Positions 18,840 through 28,792 are shown, numbered from the stretch's first letter. The stretch is DNA of 64,000 nt from Shewanella sp. ANA-3 (GCF_000203935.1 NC_008577.1:1612001-1676000); one strand, 5' to 3'. A program made the numbers and translations. The notes: generated by a model not told the origin, from the letters alone.

Positions 18840-19378
18840 CATAATCTCCATTTAATCCAATACGCATTTAAAGGCACGGATTGCAGCACTAAAGTTTGCA
18901 GGGGAGATTAGTGCTTTGAGCCGCTGATTTAATTTGCAAGCGTTCGAATAACTTTTTTTGTTTTTGTGAGTACATTTGTCTCGAGCAAATATTACGGATA
19001 ATGGAATGTTTGTTTTTTGAACCAAACCGCATTTTAGCCTATATCTTTGGAGGTAGATCTCAATTTTAAATATTTGTTAATGTGTCATTTCTTATATAAA
19101 ACAATATTTAAGGTTAAATTAAGCTTATTGTAACAATTGGGCTGTGACAGGGTTTGTCTGATGACTATTTTCTGGTTTGGACGGAAATACGAACAATCAT
19201 GTTAAGCCGAGGTAGAAGAGGTCGTTGGTTTAATATCCGTTCGAAGCCACAAGATTGGGATTTCAGTAGAAAAGCTGAGATTGGCCTAGTGTGTTAGGGC
19301 ACGGCGCAATGGTAAACTAGGCGCCATAAGCTCTGGCAACAGAGAAACAATAAATTTAAGTTAAAAAAGGGATTCGTT
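18840..19378. promoter_or_regulatory. Divergent intergenic region, cytochrome gene / tdk
   Basis: About 540 bp without a gene. Near the cytochrome start is an inverted repeat with 8-bp arms (AGCACTAA 18885-18892, TTAGTGCT 18908-18915) and a 15-bp spacer, in the likely 5' leader. The middle is AT-rich. I looked for CRP (TGTGA-N6-TCACA) and FNR (TTGAT-N4-ATCAA) sites and saw no good match. Confidence 0.5.
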
Positions 19379-19957
19379 TTGGCGCAATTGTATTTTTACT
19401 ATTCAGCAATGAATGCGGGTAAATCCACCTCTCTATTACAATCTTCCTATAACTACCGCGAGCGCGGCATGAATACCCTAGTGATGACGGCCTCTATCGA
19501 CGACAGATACGGTAAAGGTAAGGTGGCATCACGTATTGGTATTGAAACCGATGCCCAGGTATTTAGCAGCCACGACAATCTGATAGACATGATCACCACG
19601 GCGCACCAACAGAATCATTTGAGCTGTGTGCTGGTGGACGAGTGCCAATTCTTAAGCAAAGAGCAAGTTAAACAACTTACTTATGTTGTTGATAAAATTG
19701 ATATCCCAGTTTTGTGCTATGGTTTACGTACCGACTTCCAAGGTGAACTCTTCACTGGCAGTCATTATTTGTTGGCATGGGCCGATAAGTTAGTCGAGCT
19801 GAAAACCATTTGTCACTGTGGACGCAAAGCCAATATGGTGGTGCGTCTTGATGGTGAAGGTAAAGTGATGCGCGAAGGTGAGCAGGTGGCAATCGGCGGT
19901 AATGAAAGTTACGAATCGGTTTGCCGTAAGCATTTTCGTGAGTTTATTTGGGATTGA
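19379..19957 (+). CDS. tdk: Thymidine kinase
   Basis: Type II thymidine kinase of 192 residues, the salvage enzyme that phosphorylates thymidine to dTMP. Seen are the P-loop SAMNAGKST (residues 9-17), the Walker B-like LVDECQFL, the lasso-domain zinc ligands (CHCGRKANM and the later Cys of SVCRKHF), and the substrate loop [11 protein letters not shown]. The start is TTG, preceded by AAGGGA at good spacing; no ATG fits the conserved N-terminus. Transcribed alone. Confidence 0.97.
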   Translation: MAQLYFYYSAMNAGKSTSLLQSSYNYRERGMNTLVMTASIDDRYGKGKVASRIGIETDAQVFSSHDNLIDMITTAHQQNHLSCVLVDECQFLSKEQVKQLTYVVDKIDIPVLCYGLRTDFQGELFTGSHYLLAWADKLVELKTICHCGRKANMVVRLDGEGKVMREGEQVAIGGNESYESVCRKHFREFIWD

Positions 19958-20244
19958 TTGAAGCCTCAAGCGCGGTTAGCACTTGCGATAAGTTGCTAAG
20001 TATTTTTGCGCTAACCACTTTGAGGCGCGCTGCCAACTCATTAAAATACGGTGAGATCTAACAAGAGACGCAATGATCCTGTGTTGTTAGGTCTTGCTCA
20101 ATGAAGGCAAAGGAATGTATTTGCAGACTCATGCACAGTGGACGAACTTAAGTGTGAGTTTTGCCCTGATACTGGATGTGTTGAGCATAGGTTGGGAACT
20201 TTCCCACGTAGAAAGGATTTGTTAAGTGATTTTTGGGAGCCGTT

Positions 20245-23200
20245 TTGCCTAATTCTACGCAAGAAATGCAATTCGAAAATTATCGTCCTCGTCCGCCACA
20301 ACCCGAACCTAAGGCTAAGCGTCAGCGCAAGCCGAGATCTAAGGGGCGTGTCTGGTTCCTGTTTTTTATTCTGATTATCTGTGTGGCGATTTTAATTGGC
20401 CAAGAGGTTAAAACCTCTTATTTCCAGTCTAAGTATGTTCATCAATATGCGCAGACCTTGACCTATGAGCTGAAAAATCAGCCCACTCAGTCAATTATCT
20501 ATCCAAGTTACGGACCCTTCGATGAACGTCACGGCTACAGTAAGTTGCCCCAGTACATCGATAGATTGCTTCAGCGTAATTTCCAAGTGACGCAGCAAGT
20601 GGAGTTTTCCCCTGCGCTACAGGAATACGCCCAAATGGGCTTTTTCCCGCCTTACCATGAGAAGGCGCAATCGGGGTTAGCGCTGCTGGATTGTCGCAAT
20701 ACCGATCTCTATGAGTTTGCTTATCCTAAACGTGTGTACCAAGATGACGATAAAATCCCCAATGAAATCGTCAATACCTTGTTATTTATTGAAAACCGCG
20801 AGCTGTGGACGACTGAGCCTAAACTTAATCCGGTGATCGACTGGCCACGCTTTATTGTGGCGGGGATGAGTCAAATCGCTGAAATGGTGGGGATGAATGT
20901 TTCTACCGCCGGTGGCAGTACACTGGCGACGCAAATTGAGAAGTTTCGCCATTCCTCCCAAGGGTTAACCTTAAGCATTAAGGATAAGCTGCTGCAAATT
21001 GGCTCGGCCACAGTGCGGGTTTATCAGCAGGGGGAAATTACTGAGCCTGCCCGTAAGCGGATTATTCAAGATTATTTAAATACTGTGCCTTTATCCTCAG
21101 CGCCTAACCACGGTGAAGTACATGGCATAGGCGATGGCCTGTGGGCGTGGTTTGGTACCGATTTCGATACCGCCAATAAACTGCTTGCTTCGCCGCAAAT
21201 CAAAGCCAATGCCGCTAAGCGTGGCCAAGTGTTCCGTCAAGTGGTGGCCTTGATGATTGCCCAGCGCCGTCCTTCCTATTATTTGTTACAGGGACATGAG
21301 GATTTAGAAAATCTGGTCGACAGCCATATTCGTTTACTCGGCCAATACTATTTGATTGACCGCCAACTTAGAGACGCAGCGCTTGCTCAAAAACTGCAGT
21401 TTAAGGTGGCTAAAGCCCAACGTAATACCCAGTCGGGAGCGGATAAGGGCGTTAATACGATACGCATTCGTACTGCGGGCATGTTAAATGTCGGCCTGTA
21501 TGATTTGGACCGCCTCGATTTGACCGTCAACAGCAGCTTGCACAGCGACTTACAACAACAGGTGAGTCATTACTTACGCAGTCTTGGGCAGGCCGCTACG
21601 GCCGAGAAGGTAGGCCTCTTAGGTGAGCGATTACTCGAACCCAGCCAACTGCAAAACGTGCTCTACAGTTTTACCCTCTATGAAAAAACCGAGACGGCGA
21701 ACCGTGTGCGGGTGCAAACCGACAGTACTGACCAACCCTTCGATATTAACGAGGGCAGTAAGTTAGAGCTGGGCTCGACGGCCAAACTCAGGGTGCTCGC
21801 AACTTACCTTGAGATCATTGCCGAGATCCACGACAAATACTCGAAGAAACACGGCATTGAGTTGGAGTCGATTGAGATTGAACCCCGCGACCATCTCACG
21901 CGCTGGGCGATTGATTACTTGATTGTGAATCCGGATAGACGCCTCGACCGCATGCTGGATGCGGCGTTGCAACGGGAATACTCAGCCTCACCGAATGAGC
22001 AATTCTTCACGGGTGGCGGTTTACATGTGTTTAATAACTTTAAAAAATCAGAAGATTTTAAAGTGCCGACCATGTACGAGGCGTTGCAAAACTCCATCAA
22101 CTTACCCTTCGTTCGTTTGATGCGTGACATAGTCAACTACAGCAGTAGTATGCAAAACGAAGGCAATATGGCGCGTCTGCTGCGCAACGATAAGGATCCA
22201 CGCCGTGAGGAGTATTTGCGGGTGTTTGCGGACCGCGAAGGCAATACCTTCGTCAATAAGTTCTACCGTAAATATAAGAAAGTGGCGCCCAATGAGCGTT
22301 TAGAGCTGTTCTTCGATGGCCAAACCCAAGCGGAGCAGCAGCTCACTGCGGCTTACCGTTATTTGCAGCCTAATGAGTCTGTGGCCTCGTTTAAGGCCTT
22401 CTTGCAGCAGCGTTTGCCGCAAAACAATTACACAGATAAGCGCATCAAAGAGCTGTATAACAAGTACGGCCCTGAAAAATATAATCTGCCTGACCAAGGT
22501 TATATTGCGCGGGTGCATCCACTCGAGCTATGGGTGCTCGATTACTTGAATCAACACCCTGAGGCTAATCTCAACGATGTGAAGGAGGCCAGTAAATATG
22601 AGCGCCAAGAGGTTTATCGTTGGTTGTTCAGAACGCGCCATAAAAACGCGCGGGATGTGCGGGTACAGGTAATGCTGGAGGTGGAAGCCTTCCTCGACAT
22701 TCATCAACGTTGGGCGCGTTTAGGCTATCCATTTGAATCTATGGTGCCTTCTTTAGGCTCGGCACTTGGCAGTTCGGGTGACAGACCCGCGGCGCTGGCG
22801 GAATTGATGGGGATTATTCAAAACGATGGTTATCGTTTACCGACGGTGCGGATTAATCAACTGCACTTTGCCGAGGAAACCCCCTATGAAGTTCGGCTCG
22901 AAAACCAAAATACTCAAGGTGAACGAGTGATGCGCCATGAAGTCGCCCAAGCCTTAAAGGCGGCGCTGGCAAACGTCGTTCAAAACGGTACTGCACGACG
23001 TCTTAAGGGCATCTTTACCGACGACAACGGTGAGATGCTGGCAATTGGTGGTAAAACGGGGACGGGTGATAACCGTATCGTGACTCAGATGCAGCAGGGC
23101 CGCAAAGTGGCTACCACTGCGATGAACCGTACCGCGACTTTTGTGTTCTACTTAGGCGATAACTACTTCGGCACCTTAACAGCGTTTGTGCCGGGCAGTA

Positions 23201-23316
23201 AGTCGGACGATTTTAGTTTTACTTCGGCTCTGCCATTACAAGTGATGAAAGGCATGATGCCAATTCTCGCGCCTTATGTGAAATCTTCGAAGGGCATGTG
23301 TGTGCGGGATGAGTAA
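20245..23316 (+). CDS. Large class A penicillin-binding protein (GT51 + transpeptidase) with an insertion
   Basis: Bifunctional peptidoglycan synthase type protein of about 1023 residues, much longer than PBP1a/1b/1c. A basic cytoplasmic tail precedes one transmembrane helix (about 37-57). The GT51 domain keeps the catalytic Glu (IENREL) and GGSTLATQIEKF. The transpeptidase domain keeps SxxK (STAK, about residue 511), SxN (SIN, about 617) and KTGTG (about 937). Between SxN and the SLGSALG segment lie about 190 highly charged residues where most class A enzymes have only a few tens. The start chosen is TTG with GGGAG 5 nt upstream. No second gene in the operon. Role: a lineage-specific cell-wall synthase, partner unknown. 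Confidence 0.85.
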   Translation: MPNSTQEMQFENYRPRPPQPEPKAKRQRKPRSKGRVWFLFFILIICVAILIGQEVKTSYFQSKYVHQYAQTLTYELKNQPTQSIIYPSYGPFDERHGYSKLPQYIDRLLQRNFQVTQQVEFSPALQEYAQMGFFPPYHEKAQSGLALLDCRNTDLYEFAYPKRVYQDDDKIPNEIVNTLLFIENRELWTTEPKLNPVIDWPRFIVAGMSQIAEMVGMNVSTAGGSTLATQIEKFRHSSQGLTLSIKDKLLQIGSATVRVYQQGEITEPARKRIIQDYLNTVPLSSAPNHGEVHGIGDGLWAWFGTDFDTANKLLASPQIKANAAKRGQVFRQVVALMIAQRRPSYYLLQGHEDLENLVDSHIRLLGQYYLIDRQLRDAALAQKLQFKVAKAQRNTQSGADKGVNTIRIRTAGMLNVGLYDLDRLDLTVNSSLHSDLQQQVSHYLRSLGQAATAEKVGLLGERLLEPSQLQNVLYSFTLYEKTETANRVRVQTDSTDQPFDINEGSKLELGSTAKLRVLATYLEIIAEIHDKYSKKHGIELESIEIEPRDHLTRWAIDYLIVNPDRRLDRMLDAALQREYSASPNEQFFTGGGLHVFNNFKKSEDFKVPTMYEALQNSINLPFVRLMRDIVNYSSSMQNEGNMARLLRNDKDPRREEYLRVFADREGNTFVNKFYRKYKKVAPNERLELFFDGQTQAEQQLTAAYRYLQPNESVASFKAFLQQRLPQNNYTDKRIKELYNKYGPEKYNLPDQGYIARVHPLELWVLDYLNQHPEANLNDVKEASKYERQEVYRWLFRTRHKNARDVRVQVMLEVEAFLDIHQRWARLGYPFESMVPSLGSALGSSGDRPAALAELMGIIQNDGYRLPTVRINQLHFAEETPYEVRLENQNTQGERVMRHEVAQALKAALANVVQNGTARRLKGIFTDDNGEMLAIGGKTGTGDNRIVTQMQQGRKVATTAMNRTATFVFYLGDNYFGTLTAFVPGSKSDDFSFTSALPLQVMKGMMPILAPYVKSSKGMCVRDE

Positions 23317-23389
23317 TGACTCACTTTTGCGATATGCGTTTTTGATACATCAGCATTGAAATGCTAGCTTGAGGTTCCTTAGATAAAGC

Positions 23390-23425
23390 AAACCCCGCAG
23401 CCGTGAATCGGTTTGCGGGGTTTTT
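23390..23425 (+). terminator. Terminator of the penicillin-binding protein gene
   Basis: A 10-bp stem (AAACCCCGCA 23390-23399 with TGCGGGGTTT 23414-23423) runs into a T tract. It lies between the convergent PBP and dctD genes. Confidence 0.88.
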
Positions 23426-23441
23426 ATTGGCACCGACAGTA

Positions 23442-24821
23442 TTACTCGTCAGCGTTGATATATTGTTTGCGGTCTAAATCGTACTTACGCATCTTGTCGT
23501 ATAAGGTTTTACGCGGCAGTTCGAGTTGTTCCATGGTCTGCTTAATGCTGCCCTTGTTATGGCTTAAGGCCTCTTCTATCAATACCCGCTCAAAAAACTC
23601 GACCCGTTGCAGCAGCGACATACTGGTATGCAGGCTCGGTGCATTACCTAAGCTGCCGGCGAAGGCCGCTTCACCACCGAGTAATACATAACGTTCGGCC
23701 AGATTTCGCAGCTCACGCACATTACCCGGCCAGTCGTGGGAGGTGAGGATAGCATTCTGCTCGGCATTGAGGGCAATCAGCGCCTTGTGGTAACGTGCAG
23801 AAGCCATACGGGCAAAATGTAAGAATAATAAGGGAATATCTTCGCGGCGATCCCTGAGTGGTGGAATCGGCACTGTCACCAGATTTAAGCGATAGAGCAA
23901 GTCTTGGCGAAACTCTCCGGTGTCGCACAGGGACTTTAAATCCACCTTAGTGGCGGCAATCACTCGAATATCCAAATGAATGCTCTTATTGGAGCCTAAG
24001 CGCTCGACCTTGCGATCTTCGAGCACCCGCAGCAGTTTGACCTGTAACGACAGTGGCGTGCTTTCGATTTCATCTAAAAAGAGTGTGCCGCCGTTGGCAT
24101 ACTCAAACTTACCGATACGCAGTTTATCGACACCGGTAAAGGCTCCGGCTTCGGCGCCAAAGAGTTCGCTCTCAATCAAGTTTTCGGGAATCGCGCCGCA
24201 GTTAATGGCGACAAAGTTGGCCTGATTGCGACTGCTGTGGTCGTGTAGATAGCGGGCGACCAATTCCTTACCCGTACCCGTTTCACCTTCGATAAGCACA
24301 TCGGCGGGGGTATCGATTACTTGGTCTATGATATGACGCATGCGCAAAATGCCGACACTGTGGCCTAATATTCTTGGCCCGGGCACGTTATGGCTTTCTA
24401 ACTCTTTCTTTAATTTACGGTTCTCTAGGGTGAGACTGCGTTTATCTAAGGCGCGTTTCACCACATCTAACATGTGTTCGTTGTTAAAGGGTTTTTCGAG
24501 AAAATCGTAGGCACCTTGTTTTAAGGCATTGACGGCCATGGCGATATCGCCAAAGCCTGTGAGCAGCACCACGGGTAAATCGGGGTCCTGTTGACGAATT
24601 TGTTGCATCAGGCTGATGCCATCGAGTTGCGGCATATTCACATCGGAAATCACCACGCCCGCCCAGTCCCTGTCGAGTAATTTGGCAATCCCTTTGGGAT
24701 CGGTAGTGGCGAAGGCTTTAATGCCTTCAAGCTCAAAAAGCTGTACGAGCACTGTGCCAATATGGGGCTCATCGTCGATGATCAGTACGCTATAGTCTTG
24801 AATTGAATTGGGCAGACTCAT
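23442..24821 (-). CDS. dctD: Sigma-54-dependent response regulator DctD
   Basis: NtrC-type activator of C4-dicarboxylate transport, 459 residues. Receiver domain with phosphorylation site Asp60 (ISDVNMPQLDG), AAA+ domain with Walker A GETGTGKE (179-186) and Walker B GGTLFLDEIE (about 244-253), and a C-terminal Fis-type helix-turn-helix (GSIKQTMEQLELPRKTLY). The sigma-54 contact loop reads GAFTGV (226-231) instead of GAFTGA. Its start overlaps the dctB stop by 4 nt. With DctB it should activate the sigma-54 promoter upstream of dctP in the same locus. Confidence 0.95.
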   Translation of the reverse strand: MSLPNSIQDYSVLIIDDEPHIGTVLVQLFELEGIKAFATTDPKGIAKLLDRDWAGVVISDVNMPQLDGISLMQQIRQQDPDLPVVLLTGFGDIAMAVNALKQGAYDFLEKPFNNEHMLDVVKRALDKRSLTLENRKLKKELESHNVPGPRILGHSVGILRMRHIIDQVIDTPADVLIEGETGTGKELVARYLHDHSSRNQANFVAINCGAIPENLIESELFGAEAGAFTGVDKLRIGKFEYANGGTLFLDEIESTPLSLQVKLLRVLEDRKVERLGSNKSIHLDIRVIAATKVDLKSLCDTGEFRQDLLYRLNLVTVPIPPLRDRREDIPLLFLHFARMASARYHKALIALNAEQNAILTSHDWPGNVRELRNLAERYVLLGGEAAFAGSLGNAPSLHTSMSLLQRVEFFERVLIEEALSHNKGSIKQTMEQLELPRKTLYDKMRKYDLDRKQYINADE

Positions 24822-26629
24822 GATGACTGACGTTCCTCGGCTAAATAAATCGGTAAAATAATATGGAAAATGGCGCCGCCGTCCTCGGCATTGGCAACAT
24901 TAATTTGCCCCTGCATAGACTCGATAATGCGCTGGGAAATGGATAAACCCAGACCAAGCCCTGTACGCTCGCTGGTGGTGAAATAGGGCTCGAAAATCTT
25001 CTCCATCTGGCTCTCGCGCACCCCGGGGCCTGAGTCCTGAATACTGATACAGAACTTGTCCGCACAGTTTACCCTAATACTCAGTGTCCGTTTTGAAGAT
25101 TGCTGCATGGCGACAATCGCGTTGCTCATAATATTCACAAACACTTGCTGCAATCGCACTTTATCACCCCAAACCTGATATTGGCCTTCTGGCAACAGCA
25201 CATCGAGCTCAACCCCTTGCTTGTCGATTTCGGGCTGGACTATGGTCAGGGCTTGCTTGATACAGCCCTTGAGATCGGTCGCGCTATCCGTGCCTTGGCT
25301 CTTACGGGTAAAACTCTTAAATTGGCCGACAATATCGGCTAACCGGTCGGTCAGTTCGATGATAATTTTAAGGTTATCAGAGGCTTTATCCGGCATATTG
25401 CGGGCGAGGAAGGTCTGGGTATTTTGCGCATAGCTGCGAAGGGCGGCTAAGGGTTGATTCAGTTCATGGTTGATACTGGCGGATAGGCTACCTATCACGG
25501 TCAACTTAGCCGCTTGAATGAGTTCATCCTGAGTATCTTTGAGGCGATCATTGGCCTGTTGCAGATCTTGGGTGCGCTCTTCCACTCTTTGCTCCAGTAA
25601 ACTCTGGGCGAGTTGCATACGTTGCAAGTTGCGGCGCCGCTCGCTACTAAAGAGTAAGCCTAAGGCGAGCAGTAAGTAGATAGAGGCCGATAACAGCATA
25701 AGTGCGGGCATGGATTCGAGCAGGGGTTTCATCGGCGCCAGAATATGCACCCGCCAACCCGCCTTGGTCATCAAATGATGGGTGTCCATATATTGCGCCT
25801 GACTGTTGCCGGAGCGAATTTGATAGATATGGCCATTACTCAGACTATCTTCTTGATATTGTGGCTTTATCAGTAATTCGCCAATCGGCCGCTCCGCGTA
25901 ACGTTTTGAGGCATTTAAGGCATATTGTTTGGCCTGAGTTAGCGGCGTGAGTGAGGCTAAGCGCCATTCATCGACACTGGAGATAAATACGATATCGTCG
26001 GGGTCGCTGATGAGGAATTGATATTGCCCCGCCATCGCAATGCTGGTGCTTTGCTGCTCGATATCGGCGATATCCACTTTTACAATAATGGCGCCCAGAA
26101 TGCCTTTGGCGCCTTGCTGATAAATAGGGTAAGAGAAGTAAAAACCACGTTTATCCGAACTGGTGCCCACCGCATAGTAGCGGCCTAAATTGCCCGAAAT
26201 CGCGTCGGTGTAATAGGGTCTGAAGGAGTAGTCTTTGCCGATAAACGAAAAACTCTGCTGCCAGTTGCTGGCGGCAATCGCAATGCCTAGGGCGTCGATA
26301 AGATAGATATCGGATGCCTCAGTGACATGCTGAATTTCTTCCAAGTACAGGTTGAGCTCTTGCACCTTCTTGGGGTTTTGTTGATCGTTGAGCACATTAG
26401 CGAGCATAGGGTTAGTTGAAAGTACGTGGGGGATACTCTCGTAACGCGACAGGGCGCCATCTAAGAAGCTAACCAGCTCTTTGAGTTGTCGCTCGGATTG
26501 TTGTTGTATTTCAATTTTGCCCTGATGAAAGTGCACCCAGTAGGTCAATTTTAAGATGGCAAATAAGCCCGCAAGTAGCACTATGGTCATTAAAAGACGT
26601 TGTTTGGCCTTGGGCGTCATGGGCAACAT
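24818..26629 (-). CDS. dctB: C4-dicarboxylate sensor histidine kinase DctB
   Basis: Membrane sensor kinase of about 603 residues. Two transmembrane helices (near 10-30 and 300-325) flank a periplasmic dCache-type sensor (motifs around GRYYAVGTSSDKRGFYFSYPI and IIVKVDI fit DctB). Then come a coiled-coil linker, the H-box SINHELNQPLAALRSYAQ, and the N, G1 and G2 boxes of the ATPase domain (QDSGPGV, TGLGLGLSIS). The ATG at 26629 was chosen because AGGA lies upstream; the longer frame starts at a TTG buried in a terminator hairpin. It phosphorylates DctD in response to dicarboxylates such as succinate or fumarate. Confidence 0.95.
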   Translation of the reverse strand: MLPMTPKAKQRLLMTIVLLAGLFAILKLTYWVHFHQGKIEIQQQSERQLKELVSFLDGALSRYESIPHVLSTNPMLANVLNDQQNPKKVQELNLYLEEIQHVTEASDIYLIDALGIAIAASNWQQSFSFIGKDYSFRPYYTDAISGNLGRYYAVGTSSDKRGFYFSYPIYQQGAKGILGAIIVKVDIADIEQQSTSIAMAGQYQFLISDPDDIVFISSVDEWRLASLTPLTQAKQYALNASKRYAERPIGELLIKPQYQEDSLSNGHIYQIRSGNSQAQYMDTHHLMTKAGWRVHILAPMKPLLESMPALMLLSASIYLLLALGLLFSSERRRNLQRMQLAQSLLEQRVEERTQDLQQANDRLKDTQDELIQAAKLTVIGSLSASINHELNQPLAALRSYAQNTQTFLARNMPDKASDNLKIIIELTDRLADIVGQFKSFTRKSQGTDSATDLKGCIKQALTIVQPEIDKQGVELDVLLPEGQYQVWGDKVRLQQVFVNIMSNAIVAMQQSSKRTLSIRVNCADKFCISIQDSGPGVRESQMEKIFEPYFTTSERTGLGLGLSISQRIIESMQGQINVANAEDGGAIFHIILPIYLAEERQSS

Positions 26630-26661
26630 AGCAGGTAATCCTGTCCACACTGAATAAAACA

Positions 26662-26685
26662 AAGCGAGCCTGAGTAGGCTCGCTT
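26662..26685 (-). terminator. Terminator between dctM and dctB
   Basis: A 9-bp stem (AAGCGAGCC 26662-26670 with GGCTCGCTT 26677-26685), 6-nt loop, followed on the minus strand by TTTGTTTTATT. It should separate dctPQM transcription from dctBD, with some read-through possible. Confidence 0.85.
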
Positions 26686-26700
26686 AAAAACTATCTAGAA

Positions 26701-26725
26701 TCAAGGAATAATCCTTATTCCTTGA
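26701..26725 (-). repeat. Perfect hairpin just after dctM
   Basis: An 11-bp perfect inverted repeat (TCAAGGAATAA 26701-26711 with TTATTCCTTGA 26715-26725) with a 3-nt loop begins 2 bp after the dctM stop. It has no T run and lies directly before the terminator, so it may protect the 3' end of the mRNA (inference). Confidence 0.75.
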
Positions 26726-26727
26726 GA

Positions 26728-28125
26728 TTAATATCCGTTGAGCTTATCCAGAAATTCTGGCAAGAACAGGGAGATTTGTGGCACGTAGGTGATAAGCGCC
26801 AAGAAGGCCAACATCAGTGCTAACCAAGGTAGTACTGATTGGATCACCCAGCCGATACTGCGGCCTGTGATCCCCGCCGTCACGAAGAGGTTAAGCCCCA
26901 CCGGCGGTGTCAGCATACCAATCTCCATGTTCACCACCATGATGATGCCTAAGTGGATAGGGTCGATACCTAAGTGGGTGGCAATCGGGAACAAGATTGG
27001 CGCCATAATCAGCACGATGGCCGATGGCTCCATAAAGTTACCCGCCGCTAACAGCAGTAAGTTGACAATGATTAAGAAGCCCCACGCAGGTAAGCCCATG
27101 CCCACAATATGTTCGGCAATGATATGGGGAATACGCTCAGTAGTCAGCACGTGGGCGAATAGCATGGCGTTGGCAATGATAAACAGCAACATGATGCTGA
27201 CCTTTGCCCCGTCGCGCACCACATGGCGGATTTCTTTGTCGATTGGGGTTTTAATCAGTCCGAGCGCCATATGGCCTAAGTTACGGACAATGGCGCTGGG
27301 GATCGGCTCATTAGGGTTACGCCATGCGACATTTTTCAATGGGCCAATATCGCGATAACCAAATACCGCAATGAAATAGGCATACATACAGGCTACGGCA
27401 GAGGCTTCGGTTGGACTGGCTACACCGCCATAGATTGAACCTAACACGATAATGATCAGCGCCAGACCACCTAAGGCTTTAGCACTGGAAATCCCCAGTT
27501 GTTTAAAGCCAGGGAAGGGGCGTGATGGCAGATTTTTAAAACGGGCGACGATATAAATCACTATCATCAGCAGGAAACCCATCATCAAACCTGGGATTAA
27601 GCCCGCCATAAACATTCTGGCAGCCGAGACTTCCGTCGCCGCCGCATACACTAGCATCACGATTGAAGGGGGGATCAAAATCCCTAAGGTGCCAGAAGTG
27701 GTAATCACACCGGCGGCAAACTTTTCGGGGTAACCTGCTTTCACCATACCGACGATAACAATGGAACCGATGGCGGCCACAGTTGCTGGAGATGAACCCG
27801 ATACCGCGGCAAACAACATACAGGCCATCACAGAGGCCATGGCTAAACCGCCACGGATATGGCCGATACTGTCCATCGCAAAGTCGATGATCCGTCGTGC
27901 CACCCCACCGGTTGACAGAAAGGCTGAGGACAGAATAAAGAAGGGGATCGCCAGCAGGGTATAGTGCTCTGACGATGACTCATAAAGTTTTAACGCCACT
28001 GAGGCGAGGGAGTCGTTGGAGAAGAATAAAATCGTCAGCATGCTCGAGAAACCTAACGCAATCGCGATAGGCATACCTAAAAACATACAGACGAGTAGGG
28101 CAGTAAAGAGGGTCGCAATGGCCAT
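26728..28125 (-). CDS. dctM: TRAP transporter large permease DctM
   Basis: Large membrane subunit of a tripartite ATP-independent periplasmic transporter, 465 residues with about 12 hydrophobic segments. Family motifs include GVARRIIDFAMDSIGHIRGGLAMA, GSSPATVAAIGSI, TSGTLGILIPPSIVMLVYA and PVGLNLFVTAGI. It imports C4-dicarboxylates with Na+, fed by DctP. A hydrophilic stretch around residues 255-300 is longer than in many DctM proteins. Its start overlaps the dctQ stop by about one base, so the two subunits are coupled. Confidence 0.96.
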   Translation of the reverse strand: MAIATLFTALLVCMFLGMPIAIALGFSSMLTILFFSNDSLASVALKLYESSSEHYTLLAIPFFILSSAFLSTGGVARRIIDFAMDSIGHIRGGLAMASVMACMLFAAVSGSSPATVAAIGSIVIVGMVKAGYPEKFAAGVITTSGTLGILIPPSIVMLVYAAATEVSAARMFMAGLIPGLMMGFLLMIVIYIVARFKNLPSRPFPGFKQLGISSAKALGGLALIIIVLGSIYGGVASPTEASAVACMYAYFIAVFGYRDIGPLKNVAWRNPNEPIPSAIVRNLGHMALGLIKTPIDKEIRHVVRDGAKVSIMLLFIIANAMLFAHVLTTERIPHIIAEHIVGMGLPAWGFLIIVNLLLLAAGNFMEPSAIVLIMAPILFPIATHLGIDPIHLGIIMVVNMEIGMLTPPVGLNLFVTAGITGRSIGWVIQSVLPWLALMLAFLALITYVPQISLFLPEFLDKLNGY

Positions 28126-28790
28126 TACTTCGCTTCCTTATTGTCTGTTTCTTGTTGTGCGTGCTGAGCAGCTTCGTCAATTAAATGCATGCTTTCTTTC
28201 GCTTCATCGGCAAATTGGAATCCAGAAACTTGGTTGCGTAGGATGGCGATAAACAGTTCTAAGAAACGCCAAGTCAACATGCTAAAACCAATTAATAGAA
28301 TGCTTTGGGATAACCAAATGGGCACAGCGCCGTCTTCGACATCAATCTTTAAGGTGTTCCAAGCAAAGTCGGGATCTAAGCTGTTTAACAGGAACTTAGG
28401 AAAGTGAATATCTTCCATCGGTACGCCGATTTGGTACATCTGTGACAGATATTCCCAGCTACCTTTTAAAAATAGTCCGCAATAAGCTAAGCAAATCAAT
28501 GCCGTCACTAGGGAAGTGATCTTTTTAGCCTTAGGGGGCAGATTTTTTACAAACGCATCAACACCGATGTGAGCACCGACTTTCACCCCATAGGACATAC
28601 CAAAAAGCACAAACCAACCACAAAGGGTTAAGGTCAGTTCTTGGATCCATAAAAAACCGGTATTGAAGAAAAACCGCGCCACTACCTCTGTGAACACTAA
28701 GAGTGTCATTAAGGTGATTAAGAGGTTGAGCACCCCTTCTTCAAAGTAACCAAAAATTCGCGATATCACAGCTGTACTCCCCTCGCTCAA
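28125..28790 (-). CDS. dctQ: TRAP transporter small permease DctQ
   Basis: Small membrane subunit of the TRAP transporter, 221 residues with four transmembrane helices (about 17-37, 53-70, 92-110 and 150-190). The conserved segment LTLCGWFVLFGMSYGVKVGAHIGVD is the DctQ signature. A periplasmic loop before the last helix and a charged C-terminal tail make it somewhat longer than the family average. It lies between dctP, from which a strong hairpin separates it, and the overlapping dctM. Confidence 0.95.
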   Translation of the reverse strand: MSEGSTAVISRIFGYFEEGVLNLLITLMTLLVFTEVVARFFFNTGFLWIQELTLTLCGWFVLFGMSYGVKVGAHIGVDAFVKNLPPKAKKITSLVTALICLAYCGLFLKGSWEYLSQMYQIGVPMEDIHFPKFLLNSLDPDFAWNTLKIDVEDGAVPIWLSQSILLIGFSMLTWRFLELFIAILRNQVSGFQFADEAKESMHLIDEAAQHAQQETDNKEAK

Positions 28791-28792
28791 AT

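Noticed and set aside
26630..26662. Extended N-terminus of DctB from a TTG codon
   Set aside because: That start lies in the terminator hairpin, while an ATG with AGGA upstream is available at 26629.
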